This document shows, piece by piece, positions 1-6,630 of a DNA stretch of 10,133 nucleotides. Source of the stretch: an uncultured Clostridia bacterium (GTDB lineage Bacteria > Bacillota > Clostridia > Christensenellales > UBA1242); assembly GCA_945937975.1 (NCBI GenBank), contig CAMEUD010000041.1:1-10133 (forward strand), read 5' to 3'. The notes below the pieces were generated by a model. It did no database searches. It saw only the letters and a list, made by a program, of their open reading frames with translations, and had not been told where the DNA came from. The translations under genes and the position numbers were made by a program. How positions within the stretch are numbered: the first letter of the stretch is position 1; each line of letters opens with the position of its first letter.

Positions 1-7
1 ATTAAAT

Positions 8-3000
8 TTATTCTTGATTTTTTAGAATATTTAACAAATTATTATATCTTTTTTGTGCATCTATTTTACTTTGATTATATATTTCTTCTGCATTTTGTGG
101 GTCTTTTTTCATTAGGTTTGTATATCTTGTTTCAGTGAGTAAAAATTCTTTGTAATCTTTTGTTGGTTCGCCACTATCTAATGTTAAAGGTTTCTCGTTA
201 TTTGGGTTGTATCTATATAAGTTCCAATAACCACTTTCAACGCAAAGTTTCATATGCTCATTAGATTTTGACATATCAAAACCATGATTGATACAAGGAC
301 AATAGCAAATAACCAAACTTGGTCCATCAAACTCTTGTGCTTCTTTTAGTGCTTTTATTGCTTGATTTGGATTTGCACCCAAACTTATACTTGCAACATA
401 TGCGTTCCCACTTGTCATTGCAATAGCACCCAAGTCTTTTTTGCTTGTTCTTTTCCCATTGCTATTAAATTTTGTTATGCTACCAAATGGTGTGCTTTTT
501 GAAGATTGACCACCAGTATTAGAATAAACTTCAGTGTCCAAAACCAAAATGTTTACATTTTCCTTGCTATTCAAAACTTGGTCAATTCCACTGTAACCAA
601 TATCATAAGCCCAGCCATCACCACCAATAATCCACACAGATTTATCAGCATATTCTTTATTGTTATTTTTATAGTGTTTTTTTGCTTGATTAATAGCAAG
701 TTTAAAGCCATAACCATATTCAGCGTTATCTTCAAACAAACTATTTGCCCAACTTGGTCCATTATCGTTTTCATCTTTTGTAAATGGACAAACAGGGTAG
801 GACCCACCATAGATACTTGAACAACCTGTTGCATTGGCAATTATCATATTATCGCCAAATAGTTGTGTTAAAAGTTTGATATAAGGAGTTTCTCCACAAC
901 CAGCACAAGCATAACTATATTCAAAGTATGGTTCATAGAATTGAACACCTTTTGAAGTAAATTTATTGAAAATAGATTTTTCTTTATTCAAATTTTGACT
1001 ATATAAATAATTTTGTTTTTCTGTCTTAAAATATGATATATTTTCTTGCATTTCAAGTGCTTTCTTTAAAGCAGGGCAGGTGTTGACACATACCTTACAA
1101 CCAGTACAATCTTTTGGACTAATTTGTATACGGAATTTTTTACCTTTCATTCCTATTGCATTAATTGTTTCAAAATCATTATTTGTGTCATCTTTTTTAT
1201 CAATTAAAACACTTCGTATTGCACCATGTGGACAAGCAAGAGAACATAAGCCACATTGAATACAATTTTCCTTTATCCATTTTGGTATGCTTGCAGATAT
1301 TCCACGCTTTAAATATTTTGAAGTATTTGTTGGAACTGTTCCGTCAACAGAAAAACTTGATACAGGTAAGTCATTACCTTTGTTTTTCTCTATTTTGGAT
1401 ATTATCTCATCAAAAAATTTACAATTTGTTGTAGTATTTCTTGTGTTCTTGTATCCAACAAAATTAGAATAATCAACTTTTTTCACATTATCAAGAGCAA
1501 GTTCAATGGCTTTTAAGTTTTTGTTAACAATGTCATCGCCTTTTTTTGAATATGTTGATATTGTTGTTTCTTTTATCTTTGTTATTGATTGCTCGATTGG
1601 TATATCTTTTAAAAGTTTAAAAAATGCTGTTTGCATTATTACATTTATTTTCCCACCAAGACCAACATCATTTGCAATTTTTTGTGCATCTATGGTATAT
1701 AATTCTGCTTTTCTTTCTTTTAAAACATTGACAAATTCTTGTGGTAAATATTCGCCAAGTTTTTCATTAACAAATTTTGTATTGAGTAAGACAATTCCAT
1801 TCTCTTTTAGCGAAGATATTAAGTCATATCTGCCAATAAACGTAAAGTTATGAATGGCAATAAAATCATGATGAAGTGCTTTATATGGTTTATTGATTGG
1901 TTTGTTGCTCAATCTTAAATGAGAAGTTGTTAAACTCCCAGATTTTTTTGAATCATACTCAAAGTATGCTTGAACATATTTGCTTTCAAGTTGACTAATA
2001 ATTTTTATACTGTTTTTGTTTGCACTAACAGTTCCATCTGAACCAAGTCCATAAAATTTTAAATCATAGCAATCATCATCTAAAATTTCAAAGTTAGGTA
2101 ATGCAAGGGAAGTGTTGGTTACATCATCATTAATTCCAACAGTAAAGTGATTTTTTGGTGTTTCATTAACTAAATTTTGATAAACAGCATAAACATGTGC
2201 AGGGTTAAATTCCTTTCCACCAAGACCATATCTTCCACCAATTACTTTAATATTAAGGTCATTTTCTATTATTGCAGAACAAACATCATTATATAAAGGT
2301 TCTCCGCTTGCTCCACATTCCTTTGTTCTGTCAAGCACTGCTACTTTTTTAACACTTTTGGGAAGGGCATTAACAAATTGCTTTGAAAAGAATGGTCTAA
2401 ATAATCTTACATTCAAAGCACCAATTTTGATGCCTTTACTATTTAGATATTTAATTGTTTCTTTAATTGTTTCAACACTACTGCCCATTGCTATAATAAC
2501 ATATTCAGCGTATTTATCTCCAAAATATTCATATGGGGCATAACTTCTGCCTGTTATTGATTTTATATCGTTAAAAACATCAGTTAATTTGTCATAAACC
2601 TTGTTATAAAGTTCGTTACATCTTTCACGATTTTGAAAATATACATCTGGATTTTGAGCTGTGCCTTTTTGAATTGGGTTATGTGTGTTTAATGCTCTGT
2701 TTTTAAATGCTTCGAGTTCTTTGTATGGATATATTTTTTTTATGTCTTCATCTTCAATTATAGATATTTTTTCAATTTCATGACTTGTTCTAAAACCATC
2801 AAAAAAATGAAGAACAGGTAAGCTTGTTTTAAGAGTTAGTAAGTGGCTAGCAAGAGCCATATCATAGCACTCTTGAACAGTATTTGATGCCAAGATATTA
2901 AATCCTGTGGAACGAACTGCCATAACATCACTATGGTCTCCAAAAATGCTTAGTGCGTGGGTTGCTAATGCTCTTGCAGAAATATGAAAAACACAAGGTA

Positions 3001-3307
3001 AACATTCACCAGCAATTTTATACATATTTGGTATCATAAGAAGCAAACCTTGACTTGATGTGAATGTTGTAGAAATTGCACCACAAGACAAAGCACCGTG
3101 TATTGCACCACTAACTCCTGCCTCTGATTGCATTTCTCTTACAAGAACTGTATCTCCAAATATATTTTGTTTTCCTTCATTTGACCATTGGCTAACAAGT
3201 TCGGCCATAGTTGAAGAAGGTGTTATTGGATAGATTGCAGAAACTTCACTTAATTTGTAAGCGATTTCTGCTGTTGCTGTATTACCATCAACTGTTTTAT
3301 ATGTCAT
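8..3307 (-). CDS. nifJ: Pyruvate:ferredoxin (flavodoxin) oxidoreductase, single-chain
   Basis: Cytoplasmic enzyme that decarboxylates pyruvate with CoA to acetyl-CoA and CO2 and passes electrons to ferredoxin or flavodoxin. The 1099-residue chain shows the PFOR domain order. The N-terminal domain has YPITP (T29), the TPP glutamate E62 (REMQSEAG) and the pyruvate-contacting arginine R112 (SARALATHA). A ferredoxin-like domain follows, with two 4Fe-4S motifs (C682/685/688/692 and C734/737/740/744). The C-terminal TPP domain has GDG at 896-898 and SNTGG at 929-933. Proximal-cluster cysteines are C801, C804, C829 and C1005. Residue roles are assigned by analogy with the Desulfovibrio enzyme. The chain is shorter than the usual roughly 1170-1190 residues; the shortage lies mostly near residues 870-889, where the family normally has a longer charged helical linker. 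The ATG start is preceded by an AGAGG Shine-Dalgarno (SD) sequence and the N-terminus fits the family. It is divergent from truA and no partner gene lies beside it. Confidence 0.97.
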   Translation of the reverse strand: MTYKTVDGNTATAEIAYKLSEVSAIYPITPSSTMAELVSQWSNEGKQNIFGDTVLVREMQSEAGVSGAIHGALSCGAISTTFTSSQGLLLMIPNMYKIAGECLPCVFHISARALATHALSIFGDHSDVMAVRSTGFNILASNTVQECYDMALASHLLTLKTSLPVLHFFDGFRTSHEIEKISIIEDEDIKKIYPYKELEAFKNRALNTHNPIQKGTAQNPDVYFQNRERCNELYNKVYDKLTDVFNDIKSITGRSYAPYEYFGDKYAEYVIIAMGSSVETIKETIKYLNSKGIKIGALNVRLFRPFFSKQFVNALPKSVKKVAVLDRTKECGASGEPLYNDVCSAIIENDLNIKVIGGRYGLGGKEFNPAHVYAVYQNLVNETPKNHFTVGINDDVTNTSLALPNFEILDDDCYDLKFYGLGSDGTVSANKNSIKIISQLESKYVQAYFEYDSKKSGSLTTSHLRLSNKPINKPYKALHHDFIAIHNFTFIGRYDLISSLKENGIVLLNTKFVNEKLGEYLPQEFVNVLKERKAELYTIDAQKIANDVGLGGKINVIMQTAFFKLLKDIPIEQSITKIKETTISTYSKKGDDIVNKNLKAIELALDNVKKVDYSNFVGYKNTRNTTTNCKFFDEIISKIEKNKGNDLPVSSFSVDGTVPTNTSKYLKRGISASIPKWIKENCIQCGLCSLACPHGAIRSVLIDKKDDTNNDFETINAIGMKGKKFRIQISPKDCTGCKVCVNTCPALKKALEMQENISYFKTEKQNYLYSQNLNKEKSIFNKFTSKGVQFYEPYFEYSYACAGCGETPYIKLLTQLFGDNMIIANATGCSSIYGGSYPVCPFTKDENDNGPSWANSLFEDNAEYGYGFKLAINQAKKHYKNNNKEYADKSVWIIGGDGWAYDIGYSGIDQVLNSKENVNILVLDTEVYSNTGGQSSKSTPFGSITKFNSNGKRTSKKDLGAIAMTSGNAYVASISLGANPNQAIKALKEAQEFDGPSLVICYCPCINHGFDMSKSNEHMKLCVESGYWNLYRYNPNNEKPLTLDSGEPTKDYKEFLLTETRYTNLMKKDPQNAEEIYNQSKIDAQKRYNNLLNILKNQE

Positions 3308-3342
3308 AAAAACCTCTTTCTATATATATTACCATAAATATG

Positions 3343-3348
3343 ATTATA
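3343..3348 (-). promoter_or_regulatory. Candidate -10 box for nifJ
   Basis: A perfect TATAAT on the minus strand lies about 35 bp upstream of the nifJ ATG, leaving room for a short leader with the AGAGG SD sequence. No good -35 box sits 16-18 bp upstream (the best is TTTTAG). A weaker alternative is TTGCAT (3349-3354) with TAATAT (3326-3331) at 17-bp spacing. Inferred from consensus only. Confidence 0.35.
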
Positions 3349-3362
3349 ATGCAAAAATTCGA

Positions 3363-3391
3363 TTGCTAAAAACATAAAAATGTTTTAATAT
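3363..3391 (+). promoter_or_regulatory. Candidate truA promoter, near-leaderless
   Basis: TTGCTA (3363-3368) and TAATAT (3386-3391) are spaced 17 bp apart, each matching 4 of 6 consensus bases. Transcription would start about 6-7 bp past the -10 box, at or next to the truA ATG at 3398. This agrees with the lack of any SD sequence before truA. Confidence 0.4.
3369..3386. repeat. 18-bp inverted repeat in nifJ-truA intergenic region
   Basis: Perfect 7-bp arms AAAACAT and ATGTTTT are separated by AAAA. The element lies between the proposed -35 and -10 boxes of truA and just upstream of the nifJ -10 box, where a repressor could affect both genes. In such AT-rich DNA a short palindrome can occur by chance, so operator function is only a suggestion. 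Confidence 0.4.
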
Positions 3392-3397
3392 TTTTAT

Positions 3398-4138
3398 ATG
3401 AGAAATATATTATTAGAGTTATCATATAAAGGTACAAATTATAAAGGTTTTCAAAAACAAAAAAACACAACAGAAACAATAGAAAATTATCTAAACACTG
3501 CAATTAAAAATGTTTTTTGTGAAGATGTAAAAATTATTCCAAGTGGTAGAACCGATGCAGGTGTTCACGCACTTAAACAATGCGTTAATTTTCAAACAAC
3601 AAAAAGTATAAAAATAGATAATATTCCAAGGGCATTAAACACTTTTTTGCCACAAAATATAAGAGTAAACACTGCAAGAGAAGTTGATGAAAATTTTAAT
3701 GCAAGATTTTCCGCCAAGAAGAAAACATATATGTATGTTTTGAGGCAAAGTGATGTTTCAAGCCCAATTCTTTGGGATATGGTTACAAATATAGAATATA
3801 AATTAGATGAACAAAAAATAAATAAATCTATAAAAAAGATAATAGGAACACATAACTTTAAAGCTTTTTCAAGTGCAAATACAGATATTAAAGACTTTAC
3901 AAGAACAATTTATGATTTTTCATTTGAAAAGAAAGATAATTTTTTGATATTTAAAATAACAGGTAACGGGTTTTTATACAATATGGTACGAATTATAATT
4001 GGTACTATTTGTGATATTGCGAGGGGAAAACTTGATATAGATATTATTGATAAAATGTTTGAAACTGGTGATAGAAGTTTTGGTGGCAAGACGGCAAAAC
4101 CTAATGGATTATATTTGTATAATGTTGAATATTTATAA
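3398..4138 (+). CDS. truA: tRNA pseudouridine(38-40) synthase TruA
   Basis: Converts uridines 38, 39 and 40 in the anticodon arm of tRNAs to pseudouridine. The 246-residue length is typical of TruA. The catalytic aspartate motif SGRTDAGVHA is at residues 49-58, with D53 as the nucleophile. Other family blocks are the N-terminal YKGTNYKGFQ, ARFSAKKKTYMY in the middle, and GNGFLYNMVR followed by the C-terminal PNGLYLYNVEY. The start MRNILLELSYKG matches the family N-terminus, so the ATG is well supported, yet there is only AT-rich sequence and no SD before it. Together with a promoter placed right up to the ATG, this suggests a leaderless mRNA. In Bacillota truA commonly precedes rplM-rpsI, as here, although rplM has its own promoter. 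Confidence 0.96.
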   Translation: MRNILLELSYKGTNYKGFQKQKNTTETIENYLNTAIKNVFCEDVKIIPSGRTDAGVHALKQCVNFQTTKSIKIDNIPRALNTFLPQNIRVNTAREVDENFNARFSAKKKTYMYVLRQSDVSSPILWDMVTNIEYKLDEQKINKSIKKIIGTHNFKAFSSANTDIKDFTRTIYDFSFEKKDNFLIFKITGNGFLYNMVRIIIGTICDIARGKLDIDIIDKMFETGDRSFGGKTAKPNGLYLYNVEYL

Positions 4139-4183
4139 ATAATTATGTATATTTATTCATATATAAAAATCAAAAAATATGCT

Positions 4184-4211
4184 TGACAAATAGTAGAGTT
4201 TATAATAAAAT
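4184..4211 (+). promoter_or_regulatory. Promoter of the rplM-rpsI operon
   Basis: A perfect -35 box TTGACA (4184-4189) is followed after 16 bp by TAAAAT (4206-4211), 5 of 6 matches. A perfect TATAAT at 4201-4206 is too close (11 bp) to that -35, and TATACT at 4212-4217 too far (22 bp). Expected transcription start is about 4218. Confidence 0.65.
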
Positions 4212-4217
4212 TATACT

Positions 4218-4311
4218 CGTCTAGGGTTAGGCATTTTTTTTGTAAAGTTAGCCCCTTAAAAAAAGAATTGTCTATACAAACAAGGCGTAAATTTTTGGAG
4301 GAAAAAAATCA
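4218..4311 (+). ncRNA. Candidate L13 ribosomal protein leader
   Basis: This untranslated leader of about 94 nt precedes rplM, where Bacillota often carry the L13 leader by which L13 (or a ribosomal protein complex) represses its own operon. Visible structure: a closing helix of CGTCT (4218-4222) with AGGCG (4283-4287), including one G-U pair. An inner helix joins GGC (4230-4232) with GCC (4251-4253), extended by AGGG (4223-4226) against the following CCTT, with TTA bulged. A small hairpin TTGT/ACAA (4269-4278) follows. GGAGG (4297-4301) lies 10 nt before the ATG. Assignment rests on position and hand-drawn pairing, not on a covariance model. Confidence 0.55.
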
Positions 4312-4755
4312 ATGAAAACATTTATGGAAAAACCAGCAAATGTGGAAAGAAAATGGTATCTTGTTGACGCAACAAATATGCCACTTGGAAGACTTGCTTC
4401 TCAAGTTGCTGACATCTTAACAGGAAAGAATAAACCAACATACACACCACATGTTGACACAGGTGACCATGTTATAGTAATTAACTCAGATAAGGTTATT
4501 TTAACAGGTAAAAAATTAACACAAAAAATGCTTAGAAGCCACTCAGGATATGTAGGTGGACTTAAAGAAATGGATTACAAAACAGTAATGGCAACAAAAT
4601 CTAATGTCGCTGTTGAAAAAGCAGTAAAAGGTATGCTCCCAAAGAACTCTCTTGGAAGAAAAGCTTTTGAAAGACTTAGAGTTTATAAAGATGCAAATCA
4701 TAACCATGATGCACAAAAACCTCAAACTGTTGAGTTAAAAGGAGCAAGAAACTAA
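4312..4755 (+). CDS. rplM: 50S ribosomal protein L13 (uL13)
   Basis: Large-subunit ribosomal protein that binds 23S rRNA early in assembly. The 147 residues cover the whole family: WYLVDATNMPLGRLAS near the N-terminus, then KNKPTYTPHVDTGDHVIVIN, HSGYVGGLK in the middle, and KGMLPKNSLGRKAFERLRVY toward the C-terminus. The start is set by GGAGG ten bases upstream of ATG. The stop codon overlaps the rpsI start by one base (TAATG), indicating translational coupling. Expression is probably controlled by the structured leader upstream. Confidence 0.98.
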   Translation: MKTFMEKPANVERKWYLVDATNMPLGRLASQVADILTGKNKPTYTPHVDTGDHVIVINSDKVILTGKKLTQKMLRSHSGYVGGLKEMDYKTVMATKSNVAVEKAVKGMLPKNSLGRKAFERLRVYKDANHNHDAQKPQTVELKGARN

Positions 4756-5183
4756 TGGCAGAAAGAAAAACTACTAAAACAAGTAAAGTTAAAAATGTTC
4801 AATTCCTTGGAACAGGAAGAAGAAAAAAATCAATCGCAAGAGTTAGATTGCTTCCAAATGGAACAGGAAAAATCACTGTAAACGGAAAAGATATTGAAGA
4901 ATACTTTGGTCTTGACACACTTAAACTTATTGTTCGTCAACCAATGGAACTCACAAACACACAAGATAAATATGATGTTATGGTAAATGTTATTGGTGGT
5001 GGACTTAGTGGTCAAGCTGGTGCTATCAACCATGGTATTTCAAGAGCACTTGTACTTGCAGAAGAAAATCTTAAACCTGAACTTAAAAAAGCTGGATTCT
5101 TAACAAGAGATTCAAGAATGAAAGAAAGAAAGAAATACGGTTTAAAGAAAGCAAGAAAAGCATCTCAATTCAGCAAGAGATAA
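4755..5183 (+). CDS. rpsI: 30S ribosomal protein S9 (uS9)
   Basis: Small-subunit ribosomal protein whose C-terminal tail reaches the P-site tRNA. The 142-residue chain has GTGRRKKSIARVRL (about residues 20-33), the central GGGLSGQAGAINHGISRAL, LTRDSRMKERKKYGLKKARKA, and the canonical terminal SKR that contacts tRNA. It has a short basic N-terminal extension of about 12 residues compared with minimal S9 proteins. An AAAGGAGC SD lies inside the end of rplM. The rplM-rpsI pairing is nearly universal in bacteria. A terminator follows at once. Confidence 0.98.
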   Translation: MAERKTTKTSKVKNVQFLGTGRRKKSIARVRLLPNGTGKITVNGKDIEEYFGLDTLKLIVRQPMELTNTQDKYDVMVNVIGGGLSGQAGAINHGISRALVLAEENLKPELKKAGFLTRDSRMKERKKYGLKKARKASQFSKR

Positions 5184-5192
5184 TATTTTTGC

Positions 5193-5224
5193 AAAAAAAC
5201 TGGGAAGAATATTCTCAGTTTTTT
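5193..5224 (+). terminator. Rho-independent terminator of rplM-rpsI
   Basis: A hairpin with stem CTGGGAA (5200-5206) and TTCTCAG (5212-5218), with one G-U pair and loop GAATA, extends downward through an A-run (5194-5199) pairing with TTTTTT (5219-5224). It lies 10 bases after the rpsI stop codon. Confidence 0.85.
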
Positions 5225-5273
5225 ATTTTATTTTGTAAAAAAAATATGATAGAATAAAGTCAAAGGAAACATT

Positions 5274-5867
5274 ATGAACAAAAGAAAATTTTTTAAAATC
5301 GTAAATCATTATAACAAATACTTTGAACAAGAAGCCCAAGATATGCTTGAATTTGGTGGTGATGTTGATGAATCAATGCCAATTGATGTAATTGTGTATA
5401 AACCAACACAAAAATATCCATTTTGGAAACTTGCAACGGTTGGTGCAAGTGATTATAAAATGCCAAAACATAAGTCTGCAATAGCAAGAAGAAACGAATA
5501 TGTTATGTTTCTTGACAAATATATAGATATTTCTCCAGAAAGTAAAGAATATGATTGGTATTATAGATTCTTGATGCTTACAGCATATTCAGCAAAAGAT
5601 TTAGGCGAATATATATCATACAGTCATACAATTGAACTAACTAATAGTCAAGAAAATTGGCCAATATCTCTTTTGCTAATGCCAGAAGCAATACAAGATT
5701 CAAGAATACTTCGATGCAAATTAGGATTGTTTGATAAATGTGCAATTTTTCAGGTTATGCCTATAACCAAAGAAGAATGGGAGAAAGGGTTTGACTTTTT
5801 GGAAGAAAAATTTTATGGTGAAAACCGTGAACCAAATTCATTTTTGGCAAGAAAAATAGAAAAGTGA
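5274..5867 (+). CDS. SUFU (suppressor of fused) domain protein
   Basis: A soluble 197-residue protein with no signal peptide or membrane segment, resembling the bacterial SUFU domain. Features in order: PIDVIVYKPT (36-45) followed by FWKLATVGASDYKMP (50-64), the position of the family's 'TxGMSDxPM' block; RNEYVMFLD (73-81); a Trp-containing helical stretch (92-118); WPISLLLMPEAI (129-140); and the C-terminal IFQVMPITKEEWEKG (158-172). Bacterial SUFU proteins include predicted immunity proteins of polymorphic toxin systems, but many are solitary and of unknown role. No toxin gene is visible beside this one, so immunity is only a possibility. AAAGGA lies seven bases before the ATG. It stands alone between two terminators, and its TGA stop lies inside the hairpin of the next terminator. 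Confidence 0.8.
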   Translation: MNKRKFFKIVNHYNKYFEQEAQDMLEFGGDVDESMPIDVIVYKPTQKYPFWKLATVGASDYKMPKHKSAIARRNEYVMFLDKYIDISPESKEYDWYYRFLMLTAYSAKDLGEYISYSHTIELTNSQENWPISLLLMPEAIQDSRILRCKLGLFDKCAIFQVMPITKEEWEKGFDFLEEKFYGENREPNSFLARKIEK

Positions 5868-5887
5868 GTATAATACTCACTTTTTTT
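5860..5887. terminator. Bidirectional terminator between convergent genes
   Basis: A perfect inverted repeat AAAAGTGAGTAT (5860-5871) and ATACTCACTTTT (5873-5884) is followed by further T on the plus strand. On the minus strand it ends in TTTT and a T-rich tail, so it can also stop the leftward regulator gene. The SUFU gene's TGA (5865-5867) is part of the left arm. Confidence 0.85.
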
Positions 5888-5901
5888 AAATAATAAAAAT
5901 A

Positions 5902-6327
5902 TTAACCAAAAACTAATTCAACCAAAGTAATATTCAAATTTACAGAAATCAAAATCAAACTGGATATTGATGGATATTCTCCATTTCTCCAATGTCTTAA
6001 ACATGATTCACTTAAATTGTATTTTTTAGAAAATGCCCAATGAGTTATATTATTATCATCTAACAATTTTTCATATTTATTAATAAATCTTGTTAAGTTA
6101 AATTGTTCTGTTGATGCTTGTCCTTGCATATCAGATAAACCAAAAAGATAATCTAATGTGCAATTAAAGTATTGTGAAAGTTTAATTGCAATTTCCAAAC
6201 TAGGAATTGTATTTTTTAGGTATCTGCTGATTTGTGAAGAAGCAACACCACTTTCTTTTTCAATTTGTCTTAACGATTTTCCACTTTCTAAAACAAAATC
6301 TTTTAAAATCTCCGAAAATTTTTCCAT
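5902..6327 (-). CDS. Tandem helix-turn-helix (XRE-like) transcriptional regulator
   Basis: A 141-residue predicted DNA-binding protein. Residues 4-63 form a Cro/cI (XRE) helix-turn-helix: SLRQIEKESGVASSQISRYL (18-37) followed by PSLEIAIKLSQYFNCTLDYLFG. After a short linker (64-77), residues 79-141 repeat the layout: HWAFSKKYNLSESCLRHWRN (96-115), then YPSISSLILISVNLNITLVELVFG to the end. Both halves end in the same pattern (PS-[IL]-...-N-[CI]-T-L-...-[FV]-G), so this looks like two HTH units and no effector domain. The second unit is more divergent. I chose ATG at 6327 because the first domain begins there; an in-frame TTG at 6366 would add 13 Lys/Arg/Ile-rich residues and lies in likely promoter DNA. 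SD is weak (AGAAGAAAT). It probably regulates the divergent micro-genes and itself through the inverted repeat at 6409-6435. Confidence 0.85.
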   Translation of the reverse strand: MEKFSEILKDFVLESGKSLRQIEKESGVASSQISRYLKNTIPSLEIAIKLSQYFNCTLDYLFGLSDMQGQASTEQFNLTRFINKYEKLLDDNNITHWAFSKKYNLSESCLRHWRNGEYPSISSLILISVNLNITLVELVFG

Positions 6328-6408
6328 AATTATAATATTTCTTCTTTTTTCTTTTATATTCGACAAAGATAGTTATTTTTTTACAAATAATTCAATAAAT
6401 TATATTTT

Positions 6409-6435
6409 TATATTACAAAAATTTGTTGTAATATA
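6409..6435. promoter_or_regulatory. Candidate operator: 10+10 bp inverted repeat
   Basis: Perfect arms TATATTACAA (6409-6418) and TTGTAATATA (6426-6435) are separated by 7 bp. They lie between the leftward HTH regulator and the rightward micro-genes. The right arm overlaps a candidate -10 box. A further half-site TTACAA lies at 6381-6386, 32 bp (about three helical turns) from the left TTACAA. Position and symmetry suggest a binding site for the HTH protein; this is inference. Confidence 0.6.
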
Positions 6436-6437
6436 CT
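6432..6437 (+). promoter_or_regulatory. Candidate -10 box for the micro-gene pair
   Basis: TATACT matches 5 of 6 consensus bases and overlaps the right arm of the inverted repeat, so a bound repressor would block it. No convincing -35 box lies 16-18 bp upstream, which is common for activator-dependent or weak promoters. The leader would be about 39 nt. Confidence 0.4.
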
Positions 6438-6482
6438 TATGTGCGACCAATAAGACTAGTTTTGGTAGCAAAAGGAGAAATT

Positions 6483-6620
6483 ATGGATAAATTTGTGATT
6501 GAATGTTTAAAAGATATGCTTAATTTGGAAGTGTCAAATAAGGTAAATGCTACAGATGATGAAATATTTATAGAATTAGAAAATGGACAAAATGCAGTAA
6601 TAAAAACAGTTAATTTATAG
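6483..6620 (+). CDS. Hypothetical acidic micro-protein, 45 aa
   Basis: I do not recognise this gene. It encodes 45 residues starting MDKFVIECLKDM, with an amphipathic helix-like N-terminal half and a strand-like C-terminal half (EIFIELENGQNAVIKTV). It is acidic, with no signal peptide and no membrane segment. AAAGGAG sits eight bases upstream of ATG, a strong SD sequence that makes translation credible despite the size. It is followed after 10 bases by a second small gene with its own SD, and is transcribed away from the tandem-HTH gene. The layout resembles regulator plus small target genes, as in phage-derived or toxin-antitoxin-like modules, but there is no sequence evidence for either role. 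Confidence 0.7.
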   Translation: MDKFVIECLKDMLNLEVSNKVNATDDEIFIELENGQNAVIKTVNL

Positions 6621-6630
6621 GAGAAAAATT

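Noticed and set aside
506..2543. Several plus-strand ORFs of 61-115 codons inside nifJ
   Set aside because: All are antisense to continuous PFOR coding sequence with conserved motifs; composition reflects the AT-rich codon use of nifJ.
4139..4183. Possible terminator after truA
   Set aside because: The stretch is AT-rich without a stable hairpin followed by a T-run; some truA read-through into rplM is therefore likely.
4201..4206. Perfect TATAAT upstream of rplM as the -10 box
   Set aside because: Only 11 bp separates it from TTGACA, too short for a standard promoter; TAAAAT at 4206-4211 with a 16-bp spacer fits better.
6329..6334. Perfect TATAAT on the minus strand just before the HTH gene ATG
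   Set aside because: It ends one base before the ATG, so transcription from it would start inside the gene; there is also no -35 box.
6328..6366. N-terminal extension of the HTH regulator from TTG at 6366
   Set aside because: The added Lys/Arg/Ile-rich residues precede the usual XRE start and there is no SD for the TTG; ATG at 6327 is preferred, though the evidence is not decisive.
6158..6490. 110-codon plus-strand ORF opposite the HTH gene
   Set aside because: It is antisense to a well-supported HTH gene, runs through the operator region, and has no recognisable protein features.
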